Assembly (NCBI GenBank): GCA_033977485.1
Contig: CM066993.1
Span: forward strand, 30,556,001-30,620,000
DNA: 64,000 nt
Reading direction: 5' to 3'
DNA from: Hydrangea macrophylla
Lineage: Eukaryota; Streptophyta; Magnoliopsida; Cornales; Hydrangeaceae
In this document: positions 1 through 11,653 of the stretch, in pieces
Layout: each line of letters begins with the position of its first letter
How positions within the stretch are numbered: the stretch's first letter is position 1
The notes under the pieces: model-generated
Seen by the model: only the letters and a program-made list of their open reading frames with translations
The model's database searches: none
Told to the model about the DNA's origin: nothing
Position numbers and translations under genes: made by a program

Positions 1-2001
1 TTGAAATGGAAGATCAAAAGATAAGATATCATTCATAAGATCTTAGCCAAATATCATATAATGCAAAATGAAAGATCACACAAATAAACCTAGGAAAAAT
101 CGTCTAATCATGTATCAAGTAATTAAGTTTCCCTAATCTAAAGGGGACATGAATTGTTCTTGAAGCAAATGATCAAAGAAATCAAAATATGCTTATCAAG
201 CTATTATGATGCATGTTATTCTTTGAGAAAAAGAAGATCTCTCAATCCCCGGGACGGATGAGAAAGGATGATTAGGTCGAGGGGAAGCATGAACGTGTGA
301 CCATAATTATTCCTTATAATCTTCTTAGATTAGGAGTTACAAAAACCCCAAATCTTTGCATGGATGCAATGTATGTATCTAGAATGTGCCAAGGTTGTAG
401 TGTGTTTTGTGTTCATGGATTCCTAAAATGACTTAGAAGTCTAGAATGTGTATGAATGAATGAATGAAATCAACATGAGATATGTACCAATGTAGTATGA
501 ACTACTTCCTAAGATATGAACTAATTTGGAATGTATATAAGCATCAAATTAAAGAATGAAAGTTAAAATGAGCTTGCTGTGAATAGTGGACAGAACAGTA
601 ACATGATCTTGTGAAAATGAAAAAGAGGGGTTAGGAATGTTTTCAATGCATGATTTTTTATGGAGATATTTCTTATTATGTCTGGAACACTACCCAAAAA
701 TCCAATCTTTAATAACTATCACAGGTTGAGAGAAATCATGTAAACAACGAAGGTCACTCAGAAACAGAGTCCGTACTGTCGATTGAAATGTTAGAAAATC
801 TTAGAAAATGAAAACAAATTATCTGGAGGCCCATTTTATACAGAAAGTTCCCTCAGACATTGAAGTTTAAGGGAAAAATAATTTGGGACCACCCCTTTTG
901 GAAAAGGTTTCTGAAAAAGAAGTTAGAAGTCCACCAAGCTGCTGTGACAGCAGAGGCAGAATGTCTGGAAGGAATGTTTGGGTCCAAATGGACCATTTTC
1001 AAGTATTTCCAAGTCAAACCAAAAATCATGGGTGTTCTCCAATGGGTTAGGAAGACTTTCCAAGTGGCTTTGCATCCATATGTTGAGTATTGAGTTCTAG
1101 AAAAATCTTTGAACTCAGATTACTCACTATTTTGACTCACTGTTTTGAAAGTTTTGGGAAAAACTAGAGTTTTCTTTCTTGAGATTAAAATGAGGGGTTT
1201 TAAGAGGGGTTTTGAAGTAGATGTTTTGAAAGTATATTTTCAACATCAAATAGATATTATAATCTCTTGGAATATCAACATCAAACTCATCATCAAGAAC
1301 CCCCAATTTTATTGGAGAGATTCATTTTTATTTGAACATAACTTCAAGGATACCTTGGAGGTATTGAAGTTATAATCATCATCTATCAAACGTGTTTTTG
1401 AGGTCAAGAGCTACTATCCATAAGGATTCACTCACCTCAAACTTCATGTCATCATCTAGATGATGATGAACTAGTAAGTAAATAAATAAAATAAAATAGA
1501 AATGAGGTAAGAAGAGATGAACATTGTATATAAGCAAGCAAATGAACAAATCAATAGATGATATTCAATGGTGGAACCACAAGCATTCAACCTCTCATAT
1601 GTGTGTATATGGGTGAGTACATCACTCTCTAACTCATAGGAAACTCAAAGAAGATGAAGAAGATGGATTGAAAGCTTGAAAATAAAAGTTTAGTTTTTAG
1701 AAAACTAAATAAAAAAAAAAACTCACATTTGGCTTGGATTTGAAGAAAAAGATCTTGATTTCTCTCTCTATTTCTTCCTAACTTTCTATATCTCTCTCTA
1801 ATGGCTTCCAACCTCTCCCCTAAATGGAAGTAAATGAGTCTCCTTTATAGGCCAACTTGGGGAGGTATTTTGGGTTTTAAAAAGTCTCTAATTGGTCCAA
1901 AATCCCGGAATAATCAAAACTATGTTGTTTTATTTGTTGAAAATTTGAATTAAAACCCAAAAATTAACCAAAAATTACAAAAAAAATGAAAAATCACTCA
2001 G

Positions 2002-2062
2002 AGTGCCGCCGCGGCACTTGGCCACTGCCGCCGCGGCAGTGGTCCAGTGTCGCCGCGGCAGT
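2002..2062. promoter_or_regulatory. Triplet of GC-rich palindromes in LTR D
   Basis: Three near-perfect palindromes lie about 22 bases apart. The first is AGTGCCGCCGCGGCACT at 2002-2018. The second is a 21-base palindrome at 2022-2042 around CTGCCGCCGCGGCAG. The third, AGTGTCGCCGCGGCAGT, starts at 2046. They lie about 150-200 bases upstream of the LTR TATA-like box (minus orientation), in a promoter-proximal position. The core contains GCCGCC, the binding core of plant ERF/AP2 factors (family knowledge). Actual binding is inference. Confidence 0.6.
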
Positions 2063-2579
2063 TAACTCCCCCGTTGACCAAAAATTGCATTTTGGCCCCC
2101 AGAACTCCCGGAATTCGCAAAACGGCCCTATTTTGTCCAAAATTCACAGAAAATTCATACGAAATCCAAATTGAGATTGTGATATACCGTTGGAAAGGTA
2201 TTGAGGTCTAATTTCTATAAAAAATAGTTTGGAGTTGGGTCACCTTGGAAAGTTTTGCGGTATTCGTGATAAAAGCAGAATTGATCGCATTTTTCACCTT
2301 CAGAAATTCATAACAAATTCGTTTTAGATCCAGAAATTATGTGCGATATACCGTTGGAAAGCTATTGACCTCTAGTATTTGATAAAAAAATTTCAATGTC
2401 GAAAAGAAGACTTTGCTTTTTTGTCAAACTTGCAGTCAAATCAGTCAAACAGTGCACTTCCAGGAAATTCCGGGAAGTTCTGGGAGCCTCCAAAGACTGA
2501 CGTTTTCGTTCGATTTCTTTTTAAAACTCATTTTAATATTTTCCACATGATCCAGAATGATTCCGATAAATTTGAATGA

Positions 2580-2642
2580 TTTCGGTCAAATTCGGTCAAA
2601 TCTGGTCAAATCTTGGTCAAACCTTGGTCAAACCGGTCAACG
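2580..2642. promoter_or_regulatory. Cluster of GGTCAA (W-box core) motifs in LTR
   Basis: GGTCAA occurs six times in about 60 bases. The complement TTGACC matches the W-box core TTGAC(C/T) recognised by plant WRKY factors. Equivalent clusters occur in the other LTRs at about 9235-9290, 34772-34840, 37945-38000 and 53815-53850. The repetition is seen directly. A role in stress-responsive LTR transcription is inference. Confidence 0.5.
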
Positions 2643-2933
2643 GAGACTTTCCGGGAACTTCCAGGACTTTTGGGGGTCTCTGGGAGCTTACGATTTCAAA
2701 TATTCATCGTTTAAAATACCTTTTTTTTTTTTTGAAGAACATCGAATGATTTTTGAGATTCTGGGTAAATCTGGAGAGTTTTGGGCTTTTAGGGGCATTT
2801 TGGTCATTTCTGCAAATTCTTTGACTTCTTGAGAGTTAGAGGCAATCTCTGAAAATCCGATCTTTTCAATCATCAAGGTTTGGCATGCTTGTGGCCTCCT
2901 AAATCTGTTAGCTGACAAAATGGGGTGTCTACA

Positions 2934-5900
2934 GAGCCAAGATGATCAGATCACACCAGCTGAGGAGGGTTTAAGCAACTTGGCTATAGTGTCATTTGTC
3001 CGTGTCTCCCTATCCCCTGCTCCCCTGAAGTCTGCACTTCCAATTATCGAGTCTGTACCAAAGTCGGCCGCTGTAGGCCCACCACTGTCTCATGTAATCA
3101 CTCCACCTATTATGAATGAAATGAAGGACGATTCTGCTTATTCCTTTTTGTCTAATACTTGTGAATGCATAGGTCCCTCCGAGGATCTCCCAAACGAACT
3201 CAAGCAACTAATTGAAAAACCACCTACCTATGAAATAATCGAAGATACTTTATCAATTAACCTAGGCAAAAAAGATAATCCACATATCGTGCAAATTGGC
3301 TTAACAGTTAATGAAGAAGAAAAGGAAAAATTGACTATCTTGCTAAAAGAATTCAAAGATGTTTTTGCTTGGTCTTACGAAGACATGCCTGGGGTCGATC
3401 TCGGCATTGTCCAACATCATATTCCTCTCCTTCCCAATTCTAAACCCGTCAAGCAGAAACTAAGGCTCATGAGACTGGAATGGGCACTCAAGGTCAAAGA
3501 AGAGGTAGAAAAATAATTCAAGGCGGGATTCATCATTGTCACAGAATATCCAGAATGGGTCGCCAACATCGTGCCAGTCCCCAAGAAGGATGGGAAAGTT
3601 TGCATGTGTGTTGATTTCCATGATCTAAACAAGGTCAGTCCAAAGGATGACTTCCCACTATCCCACATCGACGTTCTGGTAGATAACATCGCAGGTCACG
3701 AGCTATTATCATCCTTGGATGGTTTCTTAGGGTACAACCAGATTCTAATGGCACCAAAAGACTGGGAAAAGACAACATTCACCATGCCATGGGGGACCTA
3801 CTGTTACAGGGTAATGCCTTTTGGGCTTAAGAATGCCAGGGTAACCTACCAAAGAGCTGCCACCACTCTGTTGCATGATATGATCCACAAGGAAGTAGAA
3901 GTGTACGAAGATGACATGATTGTAAAATCCAAGGATACAGAGGGACACTTGGTAGCATTGGAGAAGTTTTTTGAGAGATTGTAGCAGTACAAGATGAGAT
4001 TGAATCCAAAGAAATGCACTTTCGGTGTGACCTCTGGGAAACTCCAGGTTTTCTCATTACACAGAAAGGGATAGAAGTGGACCCCCCCAAGATCAAGGCA
4101 ATTTTGGAAATGGCACCGCCGTAGAATGGAAAAGAAGTAAGAGGGTTTCTCGGGAAAATCCAGTTCATCAGTCGCATCATCTCTAAGCTCACGGACTACT
4201 AAAGGAAGGGGAAAAGTTCCAATGAGATGACCAATGCCAAGCCGCCTTCGACAAAATAAAAAGCCTACCTCCAAAATCTACCTGTCCTTTTGTCGCATAC
4301 CCCTCATAAGCCCTTGCTTCTTTACCTGTCTGTCTCTAAAAATGCCATGGGTTGTTTGTTAACCCCAAAAGGAGAAGAAAGCCACTCCGAAAAAGCCATA
4401 TATTACTTTAGCAAGAGGATGACTGGGTATGAGCTCAACTACTCTACCCTTGAGAAGACATGTTGGGCCCTAGTCTGGTGCACTTGGCAACTAAGGCACT
4501 ATATGCTAGCCTTTCTAGTTGTGCTCATATCCAGGATAGATCCTCTAAAATACCTCCTCGAAAAGCCTGCCCTAACCAGTCGCATATCCCGTTGGTTACT
4601 TCTACTATCTGAGTTCGATATCAAGTATGTAACAAGCAAGTCGGTAAAAGGAAGAACTATAGCTGAGCATCAAGCCGAACACGTTGTCGGTTCTTAAGAA
4701 AGTGGAGATTTTTCATTCCCAGATGAGAATGTCATAGAAGCTAAAGATGAACAGTGGAAGTCATACTTTGATGGAGCAACCAACATGAAAGGCTACGGGA
4801 TAGGAATGATTCTGGTATCGCCAAACAGGGACCACACTCCATTAGTAGTCAAGCTTAACTATAACTCAACCAACAATACTGCCAATTATGAGGCGTGCAT
4901 CTTTGGGATAGAGGTAGCCTTAGAGTTAAAGGTTTAGAATTTGGATGTCTTCGGAGATGCTAACCTCATTGTATCACAAGCCAGGGGAGAATGAAAGGTT
5001 AAGGAAGAATGGTTGAAACCCTATCACGATCATCTCGACAGACTCAAGAAGTAGTTCAAGAGCATAACATTCTTCTACTTACCCAGGGAAGAGAACCAAT
5101 TGGCATATTCATTGGCCACCTTGGCCACCATGGTCAAAATCCTCGTAGGAATCAAGATGATGCCTTTGGTAATTGAGCAACGATACGAGCCATCATTCAG
5201 CCAGATCGTCACAGTTAAAGAAGAAGAAAAGGAAATACCATGGTATCGAGGCATATGGGACTTCATAGTAAAAAAGAATGTATCCTCAAGAATCTTCAGA
5301 GAAGGATAAAAGGGCAATCCGAAGGTTCGTCGCACAGTTCATCATCTGCGGAGGAAAATCATTGAAGAAAGGATATAACAGCCACAACCTGACCTATTTA
5401 TTCAGAAAAAGTGCCAGAAAGATGATGGAAGAAATACACGAAGGGGTATGCAGTCCACATATAAATGGTCACATGCTAGCTAAGAAGATCGTAAGATAAG
5501 GGTACTACTAGATAACATTGGAAAAAGACTGTTGTGAATATGTGAGAAGGTGCCACAAGTTCCAGATCTATGCATACATGATGCACGTACCACCATCTTT
5601 GCTATATAGTATGACCTCGGCTTGGCCATTCTCAACCTGGGGAATTGATATCATCGGCAAAATTATTCCAAAGGCTTCGAATGGGAATCAATACATTTTG
5701 GTGGCCATCGACTGCTTAACGAAGTGGGTAGAGGCTGAATCCTACACCAAGTTGGGGGCCAAGGAAGTGGCCAAGTTCATCAAGAAAAACCTCATCTGCT
5801 GCTATGGAGTCCCCCATGAGATTATCTCAGATAATGGAAGTCATTTCAAAGCAGAAGTCAGAGATCTATTCGAGGAATATAAATTCACCTATCATAAGTC

Positions 5901-6323
5901 ATCACCGTATAGGCCACAAACCAATGGGGCAGTTGAAACTGCGAACAAGAATGTCGAGGCTATATTGTAGAAATCAGCCAACACTTACAAAGATTGGCAC
6001 AAGAAGCTACCATTTGCGCTTTAGGGATACAGAACATCAATAAGGACGTCTACATGAGTAACTCCTTATTCACTGGTGTATGGTATGGAGGCAGTACCAT
6101 CTCTGCGTGTGGTGGAAGAATGTGAGATTTCAGAGTCCAATTGGTTAAGGGAAAGGTACGAGGAATTGGCTTTCCTAGATGAAAAGCGCCTAGCAGCAGT
6201 CGACCATGTTTGAATCTATCAAAAGAGGATAGCCCGTGCTTTTAACAAAAAGGTTCGTTTGAGGAAAATTATCAAGGGCGACCTTGTTCTTAAGAACTAT
6301 GAGCCCCAATCTTTGATCCACGT
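2934..6323 (+). pseudogene. Decayed gypsy pol of copy B (linker, RT, RNase H, aRNase H, integrase)
   Basis: Copy B is the host of the nested insertions. From left to right it shows the protease-RT linker (to about 3480), reverse transcriptase (about 3519-4260, with VPKKDGK, PFGLKNA and a mutated catalytic box YEDD at 3904-3915 instead of YVDD), RNase H (about 4290-4697), an archaeal-type RNase H with TNNTA (about 4740-5090) and integrase (about 5290-6323, with SDNGSH and an intact catalytic Glu in NGAVET). Many in-frame stops and indels break it, for example TAA or TAG near 3514, 3982, 4695 and 5056. Its gag and 5' LTR must lie left of the window. The reading resumes at 35124, because element A interrupts the integrase codons. 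The double RNase H is characteristic of the Tat lineage (established knowledge). Confidence 0.9.
6319..6323. other. Target-site duplication CACGT of element A (left copy)
   Basis: CACGT at 6319-6323 directly precedes the LTR terminus TGTGGATACC. The same five bases follow the other LTR at 35124-35128. Removing 6324-35128 rejoins the integrase reading of copy B when compared with the same stretch in copy E at about 48405-48430. Five-base duplications are normal for gypsy integrases. Confidence 0.93.
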
Positions 6324-9300
6324 TGTGGATACCGCATTTCCACCGCTTCGTTATGTTTTTGAAACTTGTTTGATTTTTGAATCAAGGAAAGAGAAAAGGT
6401 CTGTTGAAAACAGATACAGAGTCGCCACTTGGTCTTTAAGGAACCAAGAAACCTAATTTGACTTACCCAAACGGATAAAGGGCACTGGCCCTTCATAACC
6501 AAAGAACTTGGCTAAGGGTTTTGGTACGAGAGAGGAAGGAGCCTTTGTCACGACTAAAACACCCTCAACTCGCCCCGTCTCTCGACGGGCCTCAATTAGC
6601 ATCCAAATAATCATCTTATACTATGTATGGTTCGGCAATTAATACTATGATAGTATATTTTACATCACATAAGAATCCTGAAATTGAAAATCAAAAGATA
6701 AGATATCATTCATAAGATTTAAGTCAAATATCATACAATGTAAAGTGAAAATCACACAAATAAACCTAGGAAAAATCGTCTAATCATGTATCAAATAATC
6801 AAGACTTCCTAATCTAAAGGGGGCATGAATTGTTCTTGAAACAAATAAACAAAGAAATCAAAATATGTTTAGCAAGCTAGTATGATGCATGTTAATCTTT
6901 GAGAAAAGAAGACCTCTCAATCCCCGAGACGGATGAGAAAGGATGATTAGATCGAGGGGAAGCATGAACGTGTGATCAAGTTCATTCCTTATAATCTTCT
7001 TAGATTAGGAGCCATGAAGGCCCCAAATCTTCCATGGATGCAATGTATGTATCTAGAATGTGCCAAGGTTGTGGTGTGCTTTGTGTTCATGGATTCCTAG
7101 AATGACTTAGAAGTCTATAATGTGTATGAGTGAATGAATGAAATCATCATGGGATATGTACAAATGTAGTGTAAACTACTTCCTAAGATATGAACTAATT
7201 TGGAAGGCACATAAGCATCAAATCAAAGAATAAAAGTTAAAATGTGCTTGCTGTGAATAGTGGACAGAACAGTAACTAAATCTTTGGAAAATTGAAAAGA
7301 GGGGTTAGGAACGCTTTCAATGCATGATTGTTTATGGAGATGTTCCTTATTGTGTCTAGAATACAACCCAAAAAGCCAGTCTTTAATAACTATCACAGAT
7401 TGAGAGAAATCATATGAAGAACAGAGGTCACTCAGAAACAGAGTCCGTACTGTCGACTGAAATGTTGAAAACTCTTAGAAAATGAAAACAAATGATCTAG
7501 GGGCCCATTTTATACAGAAAGTTTCCTACGACATGGAAGTTTATGGAAAAAATAAGTTGGGACCACCTTGTTTGGAAAATATTTCTGAAAAAGAGATTGG
7601 AAGTTAGTCAAGCTGCTGTGACAGCAGAGACAGAATGTTTGGAAGGAATGTTTGGGTCCAAATGGACCATTTTCAAGTACTTCCAACTCAAACCAAAAAT
7701 CACGGGTGTTCTCCAATGAGTTAGGAAGACTTTCCAAGTGGCCTTGCATCTATATGTTGAGTATTGAGTTCTAGAGAAATCTTTGAACTCAGCTCACTCA
7801 CTGTTTTAACTCACTGTTTTGAAGATTTTGGGGAAAATAAGGTTTTCTTTCTTGAAATCAAAATGAGAGGGATTGAGGGGGGTTTTGAAATAGAGGTTTT
7901 GAAAGAGTATTTTCAATACTCAATAAAGATTATAACCACTTAAAATGCCAACATTCAACTCATCATCAAGAACCTCCAAGATTGTTGGAGAAACTTATTT
8001 TCATTTGAGCATAACTTCAATACACTTCAAGGATACCTTGGAGATATTGAAGTTATGATCATCATCTATCAAACATGTTTTTGAGGTCAAGAGCTACTAT
8101 CCATAAGGATTCACTCACCCCAAACTTCATGTCATCATTTAGATGATGATGAACTAGTAAGTAAATAAAGAAAATCAAAAAGAAATGGAGTGAGAGGAGA
8201 TAAACAATGAATAAACAAGCAAGTAGATAATGATCAATAGATGATATTCATGAAGTATTGAACTTGTAGATTGGTGTTTCACTCATATGTAATGACATTG
8301 GACATGGAAGAAGCTTCCACTCTCTTAAATGCTCACTAAAATGGTGGTTGGGTGTATTGAATGTTGAAGTAAATGGGAGTAATGAAGTAAAAACAAAGTT
8401 TAGAACTCACTTTTGTTTTGAAAATCAAAGAAGAAAGCTTCTTTTCTCTCTACTCTAACCTTATCTCTACAACTTTCTCTCCCAAACTTTCTCTAAACTT
8501 GCATTTGACTCCCCCAAAATGAAGAGCAATAGGGGGTTTAAATAGGTCAACTTGGGGTGGTTTTGGGATTTAGAAAGTATTCCCATTGGCTCCAAACATC
8601 TGAAATCATAAAACTATATCGTTTTGGTTTTTAATTAATCAAAATGAATCCCCAAGAAAAATTACAAAAAAACACCATTCTGGAGGGGAGTGGCGCAGCG
8701 GCACTGGTCCAGTACCGCGGCGGCACTACTCCTCCTTCGTCCAGATAATGCTGTTTAGGCCCCCTGAGGTTCCGGTATTCGCTAAAAGGCCCTATTTCGT
8801 CCGAAATTCACAGAAAATGTGTACGAACTCCAAATTGAGGTTGTGATATACCGTTGGAAAGGTAATGGAGTCTACTTTACATAAAAAATAGTTCGGGGAT
8901 AGGTCACTTTGAAAAGTTTTACAGTATTCGCGATAAAAGCCGATTTGATTGCCTTTTTCGGCTTTGGAAATCCATAATAAATTCGTTTTAAATCCAGATT
9001 ATGTGCGATATACCGTTGGAAAGCTATTGACCTCTAGTATCCATGAAAAATATTTGAAAATTGTTTCAGTGCCCCGATTCCAAAGTCAAATCTTGGTCAA
9101 ACTGGTCAAACTTGGGATTCCCGGGAAGTTCTGGGAACCTCCGGGAGCTTCCAAGAGCCGACGTTTTCGCTCGATTCTCTTTTAAAACTTATTTTAATAC
9201 TTTTCTAATGATTTCGGTGAATTCAGACGATTTCGGTCAAACTTGGTCAAACTTGGTCAAACTCTGGTCAAACCTGGTCAAACCGGTCAATGGGGACTTT

Positions 9301-9574
9301 CGGGGAACTTCCGGGACTTCCAGGGGTCTCTGGGAGCTGACGATTTCATCCGGTTTTACTTAAAAACTCATTTTATCATTTTTCTTGTGACATAGCATGT
9401 TTTCAGAACTTTGGGGCCAAATCTGGGAGTCTTCGGGCTTTCAGGGGCATTTTGGTCAATCTGAGCATTCTGAGAGATAGAGCTGACTTCCAGGAGTCCC
9501 TTTTTTATGATCATTGTGAACCACCAAGCTATGGGTCTCCTAAATCCGATAGCCGACAAAATGGGATGTCTACA
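6324..9574 (-). repeat. 3' LTR of element A
   Basis: 3,251 bases, TGTGGATACC at the left and TGTCTACA at the right (imperfect terminal inverted repeats TG..CA). It pairs with 31878-35123. On the minus strand it holds a TATA-like box near 8531-8548, two surviving GC palindromes (about 8690-8727) and GGTCAA clusters near 9090-9110 and 9235-9290. The motif ATATACCGTTGGAAAG occurs twice (near 8850 and 9010), as in the other LTR copies. Long AT-rich stretches carry no believable gene. Short ORFs inside it are not conserved between the LTR copies. Confidence 0.92.
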
Positions 9575-9590
9575 GTTTGCCCCTCTTTGG
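9575..9590 (-). other. Polypurine tract of element A
   Basis: On the minus strand the sequence GCCAAAGAGGGGCAAAC abuts the first base of the 3' LTR (TGTAGACA). It is the expected primer for plus-strand DNA synthesis. The same tract is found in copy E at 53530-53542, directly before its 3' LTR. Confidence 0.8.
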
Positions 9591-10389
9591 CAGGAACTTG
9601 CGAGGCAACGCATGTCGCAAGCGAGTGCCAAAGTTTTGAAGAGACAGGACTTTTGGAGGCTATAGATTTAGGATAAAAAAGCGTTGCAAATGATGCAATG
9701 ATGCTGAGGCTAGTGCTGGTCGCGCTCTGCGTGAGCTGCCTACGTATCCTAGGGGGAATCAGACCAGGGCGTAGTTCAGGGCACAAAGGAACAAATCACA
9801 CATGCACAACGAGACAGGCAGATGCTATGCTATGAGGATGATATGCAATGCATGGATGTGATATGAATTGTGTCATGAGTCCTATCATGTCTAGTGTTAT
9901 GATCCTAGTATGAGCAGGTGTTGTGGGGTGTGCCACTCCGAGTGGGCTGGTGTTGTGCTAGTGTTTGTGACTGTGATGTGGTGGATGACTTGGATAAGGG
10001 CATCAAGGTGTAGAAGACTCTGGGTCTAGGGGCAAACTTCTGTGCTTTGCAAGCGGATGTAATCGAACGTGGGGTCCCAGAGGACTATAATCGGAGAGGC
10101 CTTTTGGCAAATAACCGACGGACACGGGAGCCCTAGAAATTAAGAGACGGACAAAGAAGTCAAGGGATGATCATGAAATCCTGAGATGTCACATGATGAA
10201 CATGGAAGCCCCATGGCATATTTGAATGAGAGCAATGATGATTAATGAACAGACGATGTTTGCATCGAGATGATGAGTCGACAATGGACTACTGTGATTG
10301 AACTGGCGGTGTATGAATCCGCTGAGGATTAATCTGAATCTGCTGGGGATGAAGCGACTCTTTCTAGGATCTCTCTTCAACTGCTTCTT
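9591..10389. other. Gene-free 3' internal region of element A
   Basis: Lies between the polypurine tract and the tandem repeats. It contains one copy (about 9737-9790) of the module with CCTACGTATCC and CGTAGTTC that is repeated three times in the pol-antisense-gene spacer. No coding sequence is supported. Copy E has the equivalent stretch at 52801-53529. Confidence 0.6.
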
Positions 10390-11117
10390 TTGATCAAATC
10401 TTATGGGCCGGTCGGGGCCTCCGAGAGCCAGTATCTTTCTGCTTCTGTCCCCGGGAGATAATGCAGGGTTCTCGGGGAATCTCTTTTCCTTGATCGGGAA
10501 CCAGGACTCATCTCTGAATCTCTCACGGTTGATCAAATCTTGTGGTGCTCAATCCAAGAGGGCCTGTCGGGGCCTCCGGGAGCTGGTATCTTTCTACTTC
10601 TATCCTCGGGGGATGATGCGGGGTTCTCGGGGAATCTCTTTTCCTTGATCGGGAACCAGGACTCATCTCTGAATCTCTCACGGTTGATCAAATCTTGCGG
10701 TGCTCAATCCAAGAGGGCCTGTCGGGGCCTCCGGGAGCCGGTATCTTTCTACTTCTGTCCTCGGGGGATGATGCAGGGTTCTCGGGGAATCTCTTTTCCT
10801 TGATCGGGAACCAGGACTCATCTCTGAATCTCTCACGGTTGATCAAATCTTGCAGTGCTCAATCCAAGAGGGCATGTCGGGGCCTCCGGGAGCTGGTATC
10901 TTTCTGCTTCTGTCCTCGGGGGATGATGCGGGGTTCTCGGGGAATCTCTTTTCCTTGATCGGGAACCAGGACTCATCTCTGAATCTCTCACAATTGATCA
11001 AATCTTGCGGTGCTCAATCCAAGAGGGCCTGTCGGGGCCTCCGGGAGCTGGTATCTTTCTGCTTCTGTCCTCGGGGGATGATGCGGGGTTCTCGGGGAAT
11101 CTTTTTTCTTAGTTTTC
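10390..11117 (+). repeat. 155-bp tandem repeats upstream of the antisense PMD gene
   Basis: About 4.7 copies of a 155-base unit. Landmarks GTTGATCAAATCTTG, GTCGGGGCCTCCGGGAGC and CGGGGAATCTCTTTTCC recur at 155-base spacing (for example near 10530, 10685, 10840 and 10995). The copies are very similar, which suggests recent expansion or homogenisation. Because the unit is not a multiple of three, the overlapping short ORFs across it are an artefact. Copy E has about three related copies of roughly 162 bases in the same relative place (52290-52800). Confidence 0.9.
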
Positions 11118-11370
11118 GGTGCCTTGGCCAAAATCCAGGATTCATTCTCGGAACTCTCGTGTTGGATCAAATTTTACGACGGTTGTTTTTAAATAGCCAA
11201 TTCGGGTCCTCGGGAGTCAATTTTTCCCAGTTTCTGCCTGCTTGGGGTAAAACCTGACAAATCTTGATCGGAATGGACCACCAGGGCTGATCGGGGCCAA
11301 AAATAGGCTGAAAAAGGCCAAAATAGGTCAAAACAGAGCGAAACGGAGCAAAGCGGGGCCCGCGGGGAGC

Positions 11371-11431
11371 AGTACCGTAGCGGCACTGGGCCACTGCCGC
11401 GGCGGTAGTTGGCCAGTGCTGCCGCGGCACT
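11371..11431. promoter_or_regulatory. Triplet of GC palindromes in front of the antisense PMD gene (A)
   Basis: AGTACCGTAGCGGCACT at 11371-11387, a CCACTGCCGCGGCGG-centred palindrome at about 11391-11412, and AGTGCTGCCGCGGCACT at 11415-11431. Spacing is about 22 bases. They lie about 120 bases upstream of a splice-donor-like CAG/GTGAGTAAT at 11550/11551 and about 225 bases upstream of the PMD ATG. The arrangement mirrors the triplets in the LTRs (2002-2062, 38523-38584). A conserved TGTATATCTCGG follows at about 11450. Confidence 0.6.
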
Positions 11432-11653
11432 GGGTGGCCGGATTCCGTCTTTGTATATCTCGGATTTTTGAGCTTTTGAAGCTCATTCTTGGCCATTTTG
11501 GGGTGTTTTTGGAGCCAAAAATTGCCAAAACGCAGCATGTGCGCGCTCAGGTGAGTAATCCTACCCCGTAGTTGGAATTTTAATTGGTGTTTTGGTTTGC
11601 TCAATTTTTCAAGAAGAAAGTTTAACTTTGACTTCCATTTTCTTTGTACATCC

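Larger units (their letters stand above)
1..2933 (-). repeat. Partial LTR of Tat/Ogre-type gypsy element (copy D)
   Basis: This block aligns over its whole length with the complete LTRs at 6324-9574 and 31878-35123, and in reverse with 37666-40924. It lacks only about 350 bases that would lie left of the window. Its right end GGTGTCTACA is the LTR terminus (start of the LTR on the minus strand). At 2934 the sequence switches directly into pol-linker coding sequence of copy B, so the LTR is inserted in B. It carries a TATA-like box (rc CTATAAAGG near 1852), GC palindromes and a GGTCAA cluster. Solo LTR or the end of a whole element cannot be decided because the other end is outside the window. 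Confidence 0.88.

Noticed and set aside
2920..3516. A protein starting inside the LTR and running into pol
   Set aside because: The start codon belongs to the LTR of copy D. The fusion is a by-product of the insertion and not a gene.
10403..11257. Chain of overlapping plus-strand ORFs with a repeated peptide
   Set aside because: They arise from the 155-base tandem repeat read in shifting frames. No shared frame runs through the array and there is no known domain.
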